Positions 21,208 to 33,479 of a DNA stretch of 64,000 bases are shown in pieces (within the stretch, counting starts at the first letter, position 1; each line of letters opens with the position of its first letter). Source of the DNA: Pisolithus tinctorius (lineage: Eukaryota; Basidiomycota; Agaricomycetes; Boletales; Pisolithaceae); NCBI GenBank assembly GCA_024663395.1, contig JANFAH010000002.1, positions 62,001 through 126,000 of the forward strand. The letters run 5' to 3'. The position numbers and the translations under genes are program-made. Below the pieces are notes generated by a model that was not told the origin of the DNA, searched no databases, and was given only the letters and a program-made list of their open reading frames with translations.

Positions 21208-24120
21208 GTGTCTGTTATTACCTTCGACTGGGCACAGATCGCGTGCGTGTTTATCCGATTCCTCTGCCGCCTGTACCCATCAGAATCTTCGATAGGTACA
21301 TTGGGTCACCTCTGGCCACACCATGTATGCTCTTTTGCACGCGAGTATTTATTGCTTGGTGAACTCACTGATTTGGTCAGGGTGGGCAGCAGCATGTTCT
21401 GGTAGATTTTGTTATCTTTTACTGCGCGTGGGGTGTTTGTTCCCCTGAATATCTTACCCTCTTACCCACGCTGTGGTAGGGATCGCGACCCCCATACTAT
21501 ATGTTCGCACTTATCCGTAGCTGTTGAGTCAGACGTTCAAGCTCACGCTGTCTACTAGTTCACGAACACGTGGGATTCGCTTTACATGCCGTGAGCAATG
21601 AAACTCTACTGCTTCCCTATCCTCGGCCTTGCTGACTAGACTGGTAGAAAACAGTCGCGACTGGTATATGATATTCGGCACAGCCCTCCAATGTTACCCG
21701 AGTATTGATGAACCTGATCATCTTCGACGAGGCGGCTTACGATGCATATAGCCCGCTTTTCATGTCGTACGCGTTTATAGCTTTTCAACTGTTCCCTCGA
21801 TGCTAAAGCGCCCGAAGGACCGGTTTTGCCGTGTCTTATGGGTACGTACGTAGGAGCAGCATGGAGTGGTTGACCCGCTAATTGTTTACCAGCTTATCCT
21901 TTGCAACAATCACGGGTGTGTGATGAAATCCTTCTTCTGGAAATGCTAAAATTGACTTTGACTAGCAACCTTGACCCACACATTCTTGTATTTTCGGAAA
22001 CAAATCATGATGCAAGCTCGGCGGTCACTGCATCAGTAAGCGAATATATGGTTTAAACCTGTCACTGACTGGTCGTGACCGTGATTCCACCATTCCCTGT
22101 CTCCCTGATGTGGCGGAACAGCCCGATATCCACGCTCGTCCCATGAGTCTGTACCCGTAAGGTAGGGATTATTGACGACGCTGCACACCTCCGTGTTTGA
22201 AATGTACTTGACCCTAATCATCGGCATGTTTCAACCCCCCTCCTCTCTCCCCTAAGTTCCGGATTGGCGGTATCTTATCTTGTTCGTGGTGATGTTTGCC
22301 TTGGGAGTTATCAGCTTTGAGATGTGGCCGACGCATTTGCCTGTGTGGGCATTCGTGGTAGCGCTGCTTATCTGTGAGTATGCCAAAGACGTTTTGTATT
22401 TGTTCGCGTCTCTTATTTAGCCGCCCCATCGCAGCGTTTACCTATGTCATACCTTGCGGGATGATACAGGCGATAACGAATCAGCAAGTTGGCCTTAAGT
22501 AGGTAGATCGTTTGAGTTCTTTGCCAGAGCACTTATCCTTCCTTAGTGTTATTACGCAGCTAATCGTAGGGTAAAGAGGTGGTGCTATTCTCATAACAGG
22601 GCAAGGACTCACTCGCGATACCAGGCCGACCGATCGCGGTGATGATGTTCAAGACGTGGGGATATACAGTATGTAGTAGGCTCTCGAAGTGATCATCTCC
22701 TTGCTAATCAGACATCGTTCGGCACGCAGACGATGACACAAGTACAGACTTTTGCGTCTGACTTTAGGCTCGGCCACTATATGAAAACTCCTCCGCGTAA
22801 AATGTTCTGATGTCAGGTAAGTCGTCTAACCGGAGATTGTGCTTTTTGGTGGGGTGTTTTATGTCAGGGTATAAGTAGTAGCTGCTATGGTCGCTGCAAC
22901 CACACAATTAGGTGTTCACTCATGGATGTTTAGCAATATACCGTAAGTAGGGATCCACCAGACGTTATACTCACGTATGTACATGTGTGCTGGTACTAAC
23001 GCGTCCCACGTAAAGCGATATGTGTTCGGTAAACCAAAAGGACGGGTAAGGGAGAAGAATCACTATGTCCAATATACATACCTCTCAGACGCACTCTAGG
23101 TTCACATATCCGTACACTCAAGTATTCGGAACGGTGTCTATCATACGGGGTTCGTGCACACGGACATAAATGTGGATCATATACCGTATACCTAACTACT
23201 CTTGGTCGTAGGTGTCGTGGGTCCCGCACTTCAGTTTTCCGGCAGACATCGTTATCAGTGCAACGGTAAAATAATGTTGAGACTTTGTCGTTAGTGGTAA
23301 CGATGACCTGCCTTCCCAGTTGTAACTCGTTTCTCCCATACAATGCGATTCGCTGACCGCTTTCCAGCCTTGCTCTGTTTCTTCGTTATCGGTGCCATCG
23401 CTCCCGCTATACCTTTGCTCCTGATGAAAAAGCGGCCAAATATTTTTCCTACGATACGTTAAGTAGGTGTTTGCATCCTCCATCAACACTAACAGTAGAC
23501 TGACGATCTGCCAGTTTGTAAGATCTCGCACGATACTAATACCGGTCGATAGGTCCTCCCGAACTAACAATCAATGGAATAGCCCGGTATTTTTCAACGG
23601 AACGTCCCTTAACCCCCAGCGACCGTACTTAATTTCGTACCTTGGGCGTAAGTGTCCAGTCGTTCCTTGGTATTCACACACGCCAATCGCCGGGTGTAGG
23701 TTGGTCAGCTACATATTCCAAAATGTCATTCGAGAGTGGGGGGTTACAGCAACATTTTGATATTGGTGTTCACGCAGCTTACCGTGTATTAGACATAATT
23801 TCCCTTGGTGGGTCAAGTACAAATGTGAGCTTCCCTCCATTCTTCTTGCCCCGTTACACCGAACTAAACGTATTACAGACGTGCTATCAGGCGCTCTCGA
23901 CTCGGGTCTAGCTGTGTCAGTACTGGTGATATTTTTCACGTACGTGGCTTCATCCACCTCCCTCGTCTACCTTGGCTGCATGTTTTACTTCTGTACATAT
24001 TTTTGCAGACCACAATACCCCATGAACGAAACGGTGGAGGTGTCCGTTTCTGGCCCATCTTTTGAACGGTACACCTATGTACACATTTCACAGATCGGAA
24101 TGAGTCTGCAGCAATGGTGA
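21208..24120 (+). pseudogene. Oligopeptide transporter (OPT family), 5'-truncated
   Basis: OPT proteins are proton-coupled peptide carriers of the plasma membrane, usually about 750-900 aa. Conserved pieces appear in family order across many short exons: SVITFDWAQIA (about 21210), IGSPLATP (21300), YSPLFMSYAF (21750), a membrane segment with FVVMFALG (22285), GMIQAITNQQVGL (22460), LPGRPIAVMMFKTWGY (about 22620), SDFRLGHYMKTPPRKMF (22755), TTQLGVHSWMFSNIP (22900), VFGTVSII (23125), PVFFNGTS (23585), GALDSGLAVSVLVIFF (23888) and QYPMN (24010). The first half of the protein, before the FDW motif, is absent: the sequence runs into the Crinkler upstream region instead. The usual C-terminal WWGNTV motif is not seen. 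I call it a 5'-truncated gene, although exact exon borders need a transcript. Confidence 0.75.
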
Positions 24121-25540
24121 GGGGACAGGGTAAATCTACGATTCTTCATCCTCCTATGGCGTCGAGTGCTGACACGGAGTTATACACGATAGGTGTTCAG
24201 GCACAAGTCGTGTCTGTTCGCAGGAGACCCGCACCTGGGCATGTATCCAAGGCAGAAGATGTGGTGCAGCTAGCGGCAGTAAACTACATATGTTGGGAGT
24301 ACATATTATTCTCCTCGTAGCCAGTACATATGACCTATCTATTCCTCTTCGTTAAACCCGTGATTTGATGCAGTGTACAGCTGTCCGTGTATGAATGGGA
24401 GAACGACATGAAGATCGACCGCTGTGCATAATAGTGTCAATGCTTGGCAACCATTCTATAAATGTGGTTCGTTCTGTAAGCCATGACTATGGAGCCCCTG
24501 TTTGTAGTCCGTCCGCGCTGCCCTCGGTGAACTCAGAGAGCTCTGGGACGTTCGTGTCAACGATAGGTTTCAAGTTGTACGCGCTCTAGTACGCCGGACA
24601 AACGCAAGATTCCAATTACATATGTCTGGTCGTATTCGTACGTGCCTCGGCATTCTGTCCCGGGAGAACCACAAAACTCGACGACACGCGAGAGTAGCCC
24701 GGTATTTGGGATGACACAAGGCGAGCCTAGTCGACCGGACTGAGCTCGAAGGGGCACCAGCGGTAGAGTGGAAACCACAGGAAGCAATATTCGAACTCAT
24801 CTGCATATACGTGAGAGATCTCCAACTTGTCGCGGAGGACATCGCCCCTAGGCTCTCCACGTTCGCAAACTCGAACTCCACACTGCACAAAACCGCGCTT
24901 GCTCTGACAGTGCCTACATACGCATCCACCGTGCCTACCCTCGAGGCGGGGAGACCCTCATGCTACGTGCTCCGAACCTCTGCGAAGCACGTACATGGAC
25001 AGAAGCAATCGTACAGGCTGCTGCGAAGGTGAGGGAGGGGATGTCAGTGATTCTCGGGTGCAGAGGGAAGGTTCAGCCCTGCACATTGTTGGTGTGGGGA
25101 TGGAACGTGTTGCAGGCGTGGGAACGCCTTGTGGAAGTGCGGATGTTGGCAAAGGAAATATTTTGGGGTATATGTTCTGCTCAGACCCGATCTATTGGAA
25201 TTTTGGCGATATACGGGCGTGGATCAAGGTATGATCTCGTGTCGGAGCTTGTAAATTAGGTAGACTTACTAGTCTAGTAGTAGAGTAGACGATAGTGCCA
25301 GGACTGGCCACCAGGGACAGTACCATGCTGACCCATTGTATATTCCGGGCTTCTAGTGTTGCGGTGTATTGGTTTGAAGTATGTACATCCATCGCCGTAC
25401 GTTGGTGTAATTGGTATCTTTGCCGACGTAATGGCTAACGCTCTGCTTCTTTGGAGTGGACCCTTCCACGAAGTATAAGGTACAGGCCAAGTGCGTATCG
25501 CATCCGCCGGACACGTTTACCACGGCACGGTATATCGCAT
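24121..25540 (+). other. Unrecognised gene region, possible PH-domain end (right arm)
   Basis: The segment lies between the OPT 3' end and the IPMK stop. CpG-rich coding-like sequence runs from about 24600 to 25240. One frame (about 24905-25027) reads SDSAYIRIHRAYPRGG then LMLRAPNLCEARTWTEAIVQA, which resembles the last strand and C-terminal helix of a PH domain, followed by a GTGAGG donor. A later frame (about 25125-25230) gives a WNFGDIRAWIK stretch before another possible donor. I could not assemble a complete gene and do not name a product. Confidence 0.3.
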
Positions 25541-26637
25541 CTACATGTGACCACGAGTGCTTTTAGCGTCTACACCTTCATTGATCAACGGCTGAACAAC
25601 GTCCCATCGCTCGCGAATGAGTCGGATGAGCGTGTCTATACCGAGCAGCACGCCCGTGTCAGGTCCTTGTCCAGGCACGAGTCGTGTGTGCGCAAAGTCG
25701 AATAAGGAGAGTCTGAACAGGCAAGGGTCATCCTCTTCATCTTCGTCTTCACAGTCGTCGTCGTCGTCTTCTTCTTCGAAAGACTCAACGACAGGACTCG
25801 TTGTGACAACGTCGTTCAGGATGACGTGACCGCTTTCGTCCACTTCGACCGTGATCGTGTCCTCTTCGTCTTCATCTTCTTCGTCCAAGGCCCCTTTCTC
25901 GTTCCTACTCAAGCCTTCGCCCGCAACGGTAGGCTTGCTGTTCAGATCAGAATCGCCTTCTAGTGTCCGCACAGCCTTTTCTGCAGGTGCCCAGTTGCCT
26001 TCATATATGATAAGGATGCTCCCGCCTACGATGCATACTTCCGCTTCGGCAAGTGCTGCACGGAGACGTTCAAGTGCCTCGAGGAGGCGTGTGAGTAGAA
26101 CAAACAAGGAAAGTGGAGGTAAGCCTGGTTGGATGTTATCAGAAGTGGTTATGTCATCACTCGATGATGGGAAGGAGGGAGGCGCGGTGGTGGAAGGAGC
26201 CGGGTGGCGAAAGGGAAAAAACCGCGCGATCCTGTCTGGTAGATGTTCTGGCTTGATCGTTTTCCCGTATTTCTTGGGTGTAAGTACGGGATCAGGGTGA
26301 TCGTTTGCATATACCTATACAAGTTCCTGTATACAAAGACAGACATCAACAGGGAGTTATACCTGGAAGCCTGTAAGACGTACGCCAGTACTGAGACTGG
26401 TCGTGTTCGCAGTGGTACGAATCATACGCTCCTTCTTTTCGGGAGGAGCATCTTCATCGTAGAGTATGGTCCCCAACTTGACATCGAGAATGCATGGTTT
26501 GTAGAACCCATGTGTGAGATTCTCCAGGACGATCGTGGTTGTTGTTCCGTTGGCTGGCGGGACGGCGGCCAGACCATGCGTCGCCATTGTTTCCGGTGAG
26601 ACGTCTACGAGGTGGTTTCCGATCAATAGCACTCCTA
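25541..26637 (-). pseudogene. IPMK (inositol polyphosphate multikinase), exons 2-3
   Basis: IPMK phosphorylates inositol trisphosphate and higher inositol phosphates. The kinase signature PCILDVKLG (PxxxDxKxG) lies near 26500. SILIIYEG, matching the family's conserved serine-rich motif, is near 26010, and DFAHT, which binds the metal-ATP, is near 25695. Between them is an acidic Glu/Asp insert. The coding segments are 26363-26637 and 25541-26314, separated by a 48-nt intron. The start is missing here because the transposon lies directly upstream. The missing N-terminus is at 39309-39582 on the same strand. The two parts plus one TA give 1,323 nt, exactly 441 codons including the stop. CpGs are intact, so the gene was broken recently. 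Identical copy at 5002-6098. Confidence 0.88.
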
Positions 26638-26796
26638 CAGTTGCGGACAAACAAACACGACAATAGGGCCGCTCAAAGTTGCTAGAGGTTCGGCTAATTC
26701 CTCGGGTGTTTGTCGGGTGTTTGTGGTGAGTTTCGGCTGAGAATATCAGTATTCAAACTCCGACTGCTCTTGTCTAATATGTTGTCCATAGCTGCC

Positions 26797-28496
26797 ATGG
26801 GGTCTGAGCTGTCTGCTCCTCCCCTGGCAACACAACCCACCAGATCAGTGACAAAAGCAGTGGTCCCTCACATTATATGGGAGAAAACTTATGCTGTGTG
26901 GACCGATCATCTTATCAAGTGGTGTAGGACCCATGAAGCAGAGCAGAAGAAGCTGTTTTCCGACTCCACACAAGATGCTCGAGAGGAAGGTAGGAGTAAG
27001 CAACAATTGTGACATGGGAAGAACGTGATATACGTCGAGATCGCGAAAGCAATCTTCTCGGTTGATGAGTCCCCCAAATTCCAAGTCCTTGCTCAAGACA
27101 ATCCAGCTGTTTTTGCCGCTCCGATCTGTAGTCAGCTTGATGTGTACATGCATATCTTTTAAACAAAAATTCACCACTCAACTATTACAGTTTAAAAACA
27201 AAGTACTGAAAGCAGAATGTGCTACTTGGACAGATGGGTGCTGGGTGCACCTATGAGGATCTCACAAGCAGCAACAGCACAAAAAATATAATCAGTACGT
27301 GATTATTTCATTCCTAAAGACATTAGTTTACTGATTGTTATCAGCGATGATCGAGCAGGAGTTTCCTTGGTGGGGTGAGTTGCACAGGTGGTGGTGCACA
27401 AATCCTGCCTACAACAGCACCTGGAGTGCTGCTGATAGTGGGCAGGATTTCGCTAGGCACGCGGTTGATCTCTTCAAGCTGTGGCCAAACCCACTGTCCG
27501 TAGATTCTGTTGATCCTGCTTCAGGCCCACCAAATTCACCTCAGCTGGAAGAGGGTGAAATAGAGGACAACTTTTTTGCAGACGATTCTGAACTGATGCA
27601 TGTTGACAGTGACCCCCCCTTGTCACACATCGAGACGCCATTGTATCCCATACCATCCCCCTCCCCGCTCTTCTCTGAGCGAGAGCTGCCACCACCTGTT
27701 GTTCCATCGGCCAACCCATCGTGTATCCCCCATTTTTCTGCACAGTTGTTGCTGTTGTCACTCCCTGCTAATTCTGAGCAGTTTTCGCTCGCCCCCCCCG
27801 CCATCCTTTAATTTTTCTGAATTGTCTTCTGTCAAATCTCCTCCCCCCTCTACTTTTAACAGGGCGAATTCTATTAGCTTGAACAATGACCCCCCTCCCT
27901 TTGTATCCCATCGTCCAAAACTCCAGCCAGCACATCCATCCCTCAAGCAGGATTGACCCCTCCTCAAACACCAGTCGGCTTCCACTCCAAATACAGATGA
28001 GTCTTCCGACTCTGACATCGCTTCATCCAACATGTTTTCAGCACTTTGTCTCTCATCATCTTCCCCCCCCAGTGTTGCCACTTTCTCTGATGACAGTGAC
28101 TCCAAGCTGTCATCAAAGCCATCCTGTAAGCATGCACGGGAAACTGCCACTGACAAGTTTTCTTCAGACCTTATGTCTGTGTCATTAACTTTCATTAAGC
28201 AGTTTCAACAGGCATGTCAGGATAGGTCAGAGGTCAAGTGTCACTGGCTTGAGTATGGATACTGGAGGACTTGCCAGAAGGCCACCACTCTTTTGGCCGA
28301 TCATGAACACCAACTTACTATGCAATGCGAGCTGTTCGCACATGAGGAGGCAATGGCAGCTCAAGAGTTGGAGAAGATGAAGCTCGCTGTCAAGTTGGAG
28401 GAACTTCGGGCTCAGAACCTCGCCTTGCAAAAAGGCGTAGCTGGTGGTGAGGATCAAGGCCCTTCGTCTGGTACTCAAGATGTTTATCCGCTTTGA
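26797..28496 (+). pseudogene. Transposon accessory gene of unknown function
   Basis: The start at 26797 (MGSELSAPP) is followed by WTDHLIKWC and LFSDSTQDAREEGR, a pattern I associate with repeated, transposon-linked proteins in Agaricomycetes. Next come VEIAKAIFSVDE and NPAVFAAPI, an intron, LGQMGAGCTYEDL, another intron, and then EFPWWGELHRWW, TNPAYNST and GQDFARHAVDLF near 27340-27480. The C-terminus (about 28340-28460) is a charged coiled coil. In-frame TGA codons at 27010-27012 and 27207-27209 both fit arginine CGA changed by CpG loss. The frame is also lost near the poly-C run at about 27794. Pro/Ser-rich linkers fill the middle. No catalytic motif is visible; a DNA-binding helper role is only a guess from position. 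Confidence 0.6.
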
Positions 28497-29134
28497 AAAC
28501 AGTGTACAACAGACTATTGATTATCATTTAGCATGCATCCCCATCCCCCCCCCCTTGCTGTATTCTTGTCTCCCCCTTGCCCCCCATGTATAAATCTACT
28601 TCGTATTCACACTACAATAGCATGTAGTAGTACATATGAATGTAGATGTTTGTCTTTGCTATCTAGTTTGTTATCACTTGCTAGATCCCTCAGTTGATAA
28701 GCATGCACGCTTTTTGGCGGAGTTTGAATCTCCCGTCGGAGCTTAAAGTTTCGCTCACAAACTCTCAACTCAACTGCACTTAAGTTTGCTCGCGTGTTTT
28801 TTCCGCATTTAACTTTGAGCAGCCCTAATTTCAGTCATCGAATTATCCACACTTGACACAATGTTCTGAAAGTCCAAAAACTATATAATAGGCATACTTA
28901 TGATACATAGAAACAATCTACACAAGCAGAATTTTGTAATACTGAGTTTTGAAAATCTTGACCCCCCAAAATTTGGCGGACCCCCCTAAAAATTTGCAAC
29001 AAATCTGAAAAATGCAGAACAAAGAGTATTTGGTTAGTACAAGATGTTGCCGCTGTATGAACATGAGATGGCTCACCTGTGGCGAGCAGAAAATTTGAGA
29101 TTCGAGCCAAGTGTTCAGCTGCCTTCAAACAAGA
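28497..29134. other. Non-coding part of transposon
   Basis: No gene is seen between the two accessory frames. It holds C-runs near 28545 and 28575, and paired CCCCCC tracts near 28962-28986 (ACCCCCCAAAATTTGGCGGA and ACCCCCCTAAAAATTT). Confidence 0.5.
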
Positions 29135-29491
29135 ATGTCTCGCGGCTGCCCTCGAAAACGTGTTATCACCCGGAATACAACTGGTCTGCACAATCAGAAT
29201 TCTGTTAGTACTGATGCAGCAGGTTATGTGTCGTCACCCAACACATCCAAACCTGATGAAGGAGAGTGCCTCCATCAGAGTAAATGAGCATGGTCCTTGT
29301 CTTCAAGTACTTCCAACCCAGACACATCAGATGATGAGGAGAAAGACTGGCAGTGTGGTGGTGTATTCGACAGCCTGAAATATGTGGCCGATGAAAGTGA
29401 CTCAGACAATGAACTTGAAGAAGGTGGCGACAACACTGTGTTTTCAGGAGTCGATGAAGCTGAGTTTCATGCATGGTTGCACATAGTGTAG
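29135..29491 (+). pseudogene. Small acidic protein with AT-hook-like start
   Basis: A frame of 119 codons with its stop begins MSRGCPRKRV. This resembles an AT-hook (RGRPRK) with the central Arg changed to Cys, itself a likely CpG change. It is followed by a Ser/Asp/Glu-rich tail (TSDDEEKDW, DESDSDNELEEGGD) that ends 12 bp before the 43-bp array. A single in-frame TGA at 29285-29287 interrupts it. An acidic tail of this kind is common in transposon-encoded proteins, but I recognise no family. A function in DNA binding or repeat recognition is inference only. Confidence 0.5.
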
Positions 29492-29503
29492 TCACACTTA
29501 GTC

Positions 29504-30587
29504 ACAACACATGGGCAGCCTGTGTGCCAAAACACCAACACTTATATAGACCCCGAGATGGGCCCACCTAAATAGATTAGCCAGTACACAGGGACAAGCC
29601 CAAGGGACTAAAGTGTGAGCAACATATGTACAGGCCCATAAGTGCATTACCACAACATATGGGAGGGCCCATGGTGGGTAAGGATGTTGAAACATTTAGA
29701 TGGGCCCATGACCAATTAAGAATACTGAGCTGCTGTAAGACATGGGCAGGCCCGTCTGGGTAGGTTACACCCCTGTCACAACATCAAGGCAGGCCTGCCT
29801 ATCATGACATGGAGAGGGTCACAACATAAGGATGGGCCTGGGAGGAATATCATTTATGGTGTTGCAACATATAAACAGGCCCGTTCATCATAAGCCATAC
29901 CCCTGTCACAACATATGGATGGGCCTGTCAATAGCAAGATGTACCGCTGTTGAAACATAAAGACAGGCCTGTCATTAATGTCATTTAATAGAGTCACAAC
30001 ATAAGGGTGGGCCCTTCAGTAGTATTATTTATATTGTTGCAACATATGGATGGGCCTGTCCACAGTAACATGTACCTCTGATGAAACATAAAGACAGGCC
30101 CTTCAGTAGTATTATTTATATTGTCACAACATATGGGCAGGCCTGGCCCCAGTAAGATGTACCCTGTCAAAACATAAAGACAGGCCTGACACTAGTATCA
30201 TTGAATAGAGTCACAACATATGGACAGGCCCTTCAGTAATATTATTTATATTGTCACAACATATGGATGGGCCTGTCCACAGTAAGATGTACCTCTGACA
30301 AAACATGAAGACAGGCCCATCAGTAATCTCATGTATAGCATCACAACATATGGACGGGCCCTTCAGTAGTATAATTTATATTGTCACAACATATGGGCAG
30401 GCCCATCCACAGTAAGATGTACCTCGGATGAAACATAAAGACAGGCCTGTCAGTAATCTCATGTATAGCATCACAACATATGGACGGGCCCTTCAGTAGT
30501 ATTATTTATATTATCACAGCATATGGGCAGGCCCAGCCCCAGTAAGATGTACCCTGTTGAAACATAAAGATGCGCCTGTCACTAATG
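29504..30587 (-). repeat. 43-bp repeat array (right arm, inverted)
   Basis: Mirror of 1052-2135. Its TATA-like box reads leftwards near 29545. Together with 35965-36838 it forms the outer part of the transposon's internal inverted repeat. Confidence 0.85.
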
Positions 30588-30598
30588 GATGTGGTATC

Positions 30599-32935
30599 CC
30601 TGGCACACACTGAACAGTGGCTTTCAATGGGCACCATGCTGGCATGAATTGGAGATGATTGGAGTGACCCAGATCTCACAAGCTGCAGTCTGAATGTATT
30701 TGGCATTAATTGGACTATTGCCAGCCATCTGCCCATCCACATTGAGCAGATGTGGCATTCCCAGCACCCCCTCAATATTGGCTTGCCATGGACACCATTC
30801 TGGCATGGATTGGAGCTAATTTGAGTGACCCAGACCGCACAAGCTGCACCCTTGGTGTATTTAACATTAATCAGACTATTGCCAGCCATCTGCCCATCTG
30901 CATTGAGCGGATGCAGCATCCCTGGCACCTGCTCAACAGTGGCTTTCCATGGAAACCATTCTGGCATGAATTGGAGCTGATTTGAGTGACCCAGACCTCA
31001 CAAGCTGCACCCTTGGTGTATTTGGCATTAATCACACTATTGGCAGCCATCCACCCATCCGCATTGAGTGGATGCGGCATCCCTGGCACCCCCTCAACAG
31101 TGGCTTTGCATAGACACCATTCTGGCATGAATCGGAGCTGATTGGAGTGACCCAGACCTCACAAGCTGCACCTGGGGTGTATGTTCCATTAATTAGACTA
31201 TTGCCAGCCTTCCATCAATCTGTATTGAGTGGATGAGGTATCCTCAGCACCTGCCCAACAGCAGCTTTCCATGGAAACCAATCTGGCATGAATCGGAGCT
31301 GATTTGAGTGTCCCAGATGTCACAAGCTGCACCTGGGGTGTATGTCCCATTAATCACACTATTGCCAGCCTTCTGCCCATCTGTATTGAGCGGATGAGGT
31401 ATCCTTGGCACCCGCTCAACAGTGGCTTTCCATGGACACCATTCTGGAATGAATCAGAGCTGATTTGAGTGACCCAGATCTCACAAGCTGCACCCTTGGT
31501 GTATTTGGCATTAATCACACTATTGCCAGCCTTCCACCCATCTGTATTGAGCAGATGAGGTATCCTCAGCACCCACCCAACAGCGGCTTTCCATGGAAAC
31601 CATTCTGGCATGAATTAGAGCTGATTTGAGTGTCCCAGACCTCACAAGCTGCACCCCAGATGTATATCCCATTAATCACATGATTGCCAGCCTTCTGCCC
31701 ATCTGTATTGAGCAGATGTGGTATCCCCAGCACCTGCTGAACAGCAGCTTTCCATGGACACCATTCTGGCATGAATCGGAGCTGATTTGAGTGTCCCAGA
31801 TCTCACAAGCTGCACCTGGGATGTATGTCCCATTAATTAGACTATTGCCAGCCTTCTACCCATCTGTATTGAGCAGATGAGGTATCCTCAGCACCCACTC
31901 AACAGTGGCTTTCCATGGAAACCATTCTGGCATGAATCAGAGCTGATTTGGGTGTCCCAGACCTGACAAGCTGCACCTGGGATGTATGTCCCATTAATTA
32001 GACTATTTCCAGCCTTCCGCTCATCTGTATTGAGCGGATGAGGTATCCTTGGCACCTGCTCAACAGTGGCTTTCCATAGACAACATTTTGACATGAATTG
32101 GAGCTGATTTGAGTTACCCAGATCTCACAAGCTGCACCCTTGGTGTATTTGGCATTAATCACACTATTGCCAGCCTTCTGCTCATCCATATTGAGCGGAT
32201 GTGGTATCCCCAGCACCTGCTCAACAGCAGCTTTCCATGGATACCATTCTGGCATGAATCAGAGCTGATTTGAGTGACCATGACCTCACAAGCTGCACCT
32301 GGGATGCATGTCCCATTAATCACACTATTGCCTGCCTTCCACCCATCTGTATTGAGCAGATATGGTATCCCCAGCACCCGCTCAACAGCAGCTTTCCATG
32401 GACACCATTCCAGCATGAATCAGTGCTGATTTGAGTGACCCAGACCTCACAAGCTGCACCTGGGATGTATGTCCCATTAATTAGACTATTGCCAGCCTTA
32501 CACCCATCTGTATTGAGCGGATGAGGTATCCTCAGCACCTGCTCAACAGCGGCTTTCCATGGAAACCATTCTGGCATGAATCAGAGCTGATTTGAGTGTC
32601 CCAGACCTCACAAGCTGCACCCCAGATGTATGTTCCATTAATTAGACTATTGCCAGCCTTCCACCAATCTGTATTGAGTGGATGAGGTATCCTCAGCACC
32701 TGCTCAACAGCGGCTTTCCATGGAAACCATTCTGGCATGAATCGGAGCTGATTTGAGTGTCCCAGACCTCACAAGCTGCAAACCAGATGTATGTCCCATT
32801 AATTAGACTATTGCCAACCTTCCGCCCATCTGTATTGAGCAGATGTGGTATCCCCAGCACCTGCTGAACAGTGGCTTTCCATGGACACCATTCCTACATG
32901 AATTGGAGCTGATTTCCATGACCCAGATCATATCT
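30599..32935 (-). repeat. 161-bp satellite array, left block of transposon
   Basis: About fourteen and a half 161-bp units run in one orientation. Units near the 43-bp array (30600-31130) are a diverged subtype with TTTGGCATTAAT; those further in mostly carry ATGTCCCATTAAT. The part up to 31371 belongs to the palindrome; the rest occurs only here. The block has more units than its inverted partner at 34915-35960, so copy number changed after the arrays arose. Confidence 0.9.
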
Positions 32936-33475
32936 GCCCACCCCCCCTTGTGCCCTTTTGTCAAGTATGGGATGTCCAGGTTGAGGCTGGACCGGAGACC
33001 AAAGTGGGTGCGAGGCCGAGGGGTCGGGATCAGAAGGGGAGTTGAAGTTACAGATGGTTGGACTGATTGGACTTAGCAACTGAGGATACAGCACTATTCC
33101 CTTGCATGGGTCTCAGTCCGAGTCCGAGGCCAAGAAGGGGTTATCAGAGTATACTTAGTTGATTTCAGACTGGGCAGTACAGGCCGAGTATCTATGAGTT
33201 TATATACTAGAAACAACTATAGTATGGAGACCAGTAATGCTGGTCTCGCAAGGATTGCTAAGATGGTTGGTAAGACAAGTATTAGTAATGCATGACTAAG
33301 ATAACGGAGACTGGGACAGGACCAGGCAGGACTTAACCGAAATGACATGCACTGCAAAGCAGTGCTTACTGTGCTAGGACATCTGGGGACAAGGGTTTGG
33401 CGAGGCTGAGGCCAGACTAAGTGAGTGCAAGGCCGAGTCTGGCTGGGGTCGAGACATGGCTATGACACCTTTGGA
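32936..33475. repeat. Inner arm of transposon core (left)
   Basis: This sequence pairs in inverted orientation with 34372-34914 (positions sum to about 67836 in the inner part). Differences are mostly C/T and G/A at CpG, for example TCTGGCTGGGGTCGAG here against TCTGGCCGGGGTTGAG there. A frame with Pro-rich residues spans the border with the satellites but has no recognisable domain. Confidence 0.75.
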
Positions 33476-33479
33476 GTTT

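Larger units (their letters stand above)
16564..31371 (-). repeat. Right arm of giant inverted repeat
   Basis: Reverse complement of 268-15075. Beyond 31371 the 161-bp satellite simply continues into the rest of the transposon, and the interrupted IPMK gene resumes at 39309. This arm is therefore joined to its natural flank, while the left arm ends abruptly against the minisatellite. By this reading the right arm is the ancestral side and the left arm is the added copy. Confidence 0.95.

Noticed and set aside
25617..26300. Serine-run frames opposite IPMK (mirror 5339-6022)
   Set aside because: They are the antisense of the Asp/Glu-rich IPMK insert.
268..31371. Sequencing hairpin artefact as the sole explanation of the palindrome
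   Set aside because: A missed hairpin leaves a spacer near zero, whereas here 1,488 bp of unique gene sequence lie between the arms. An assembly error of another kind remains possible.
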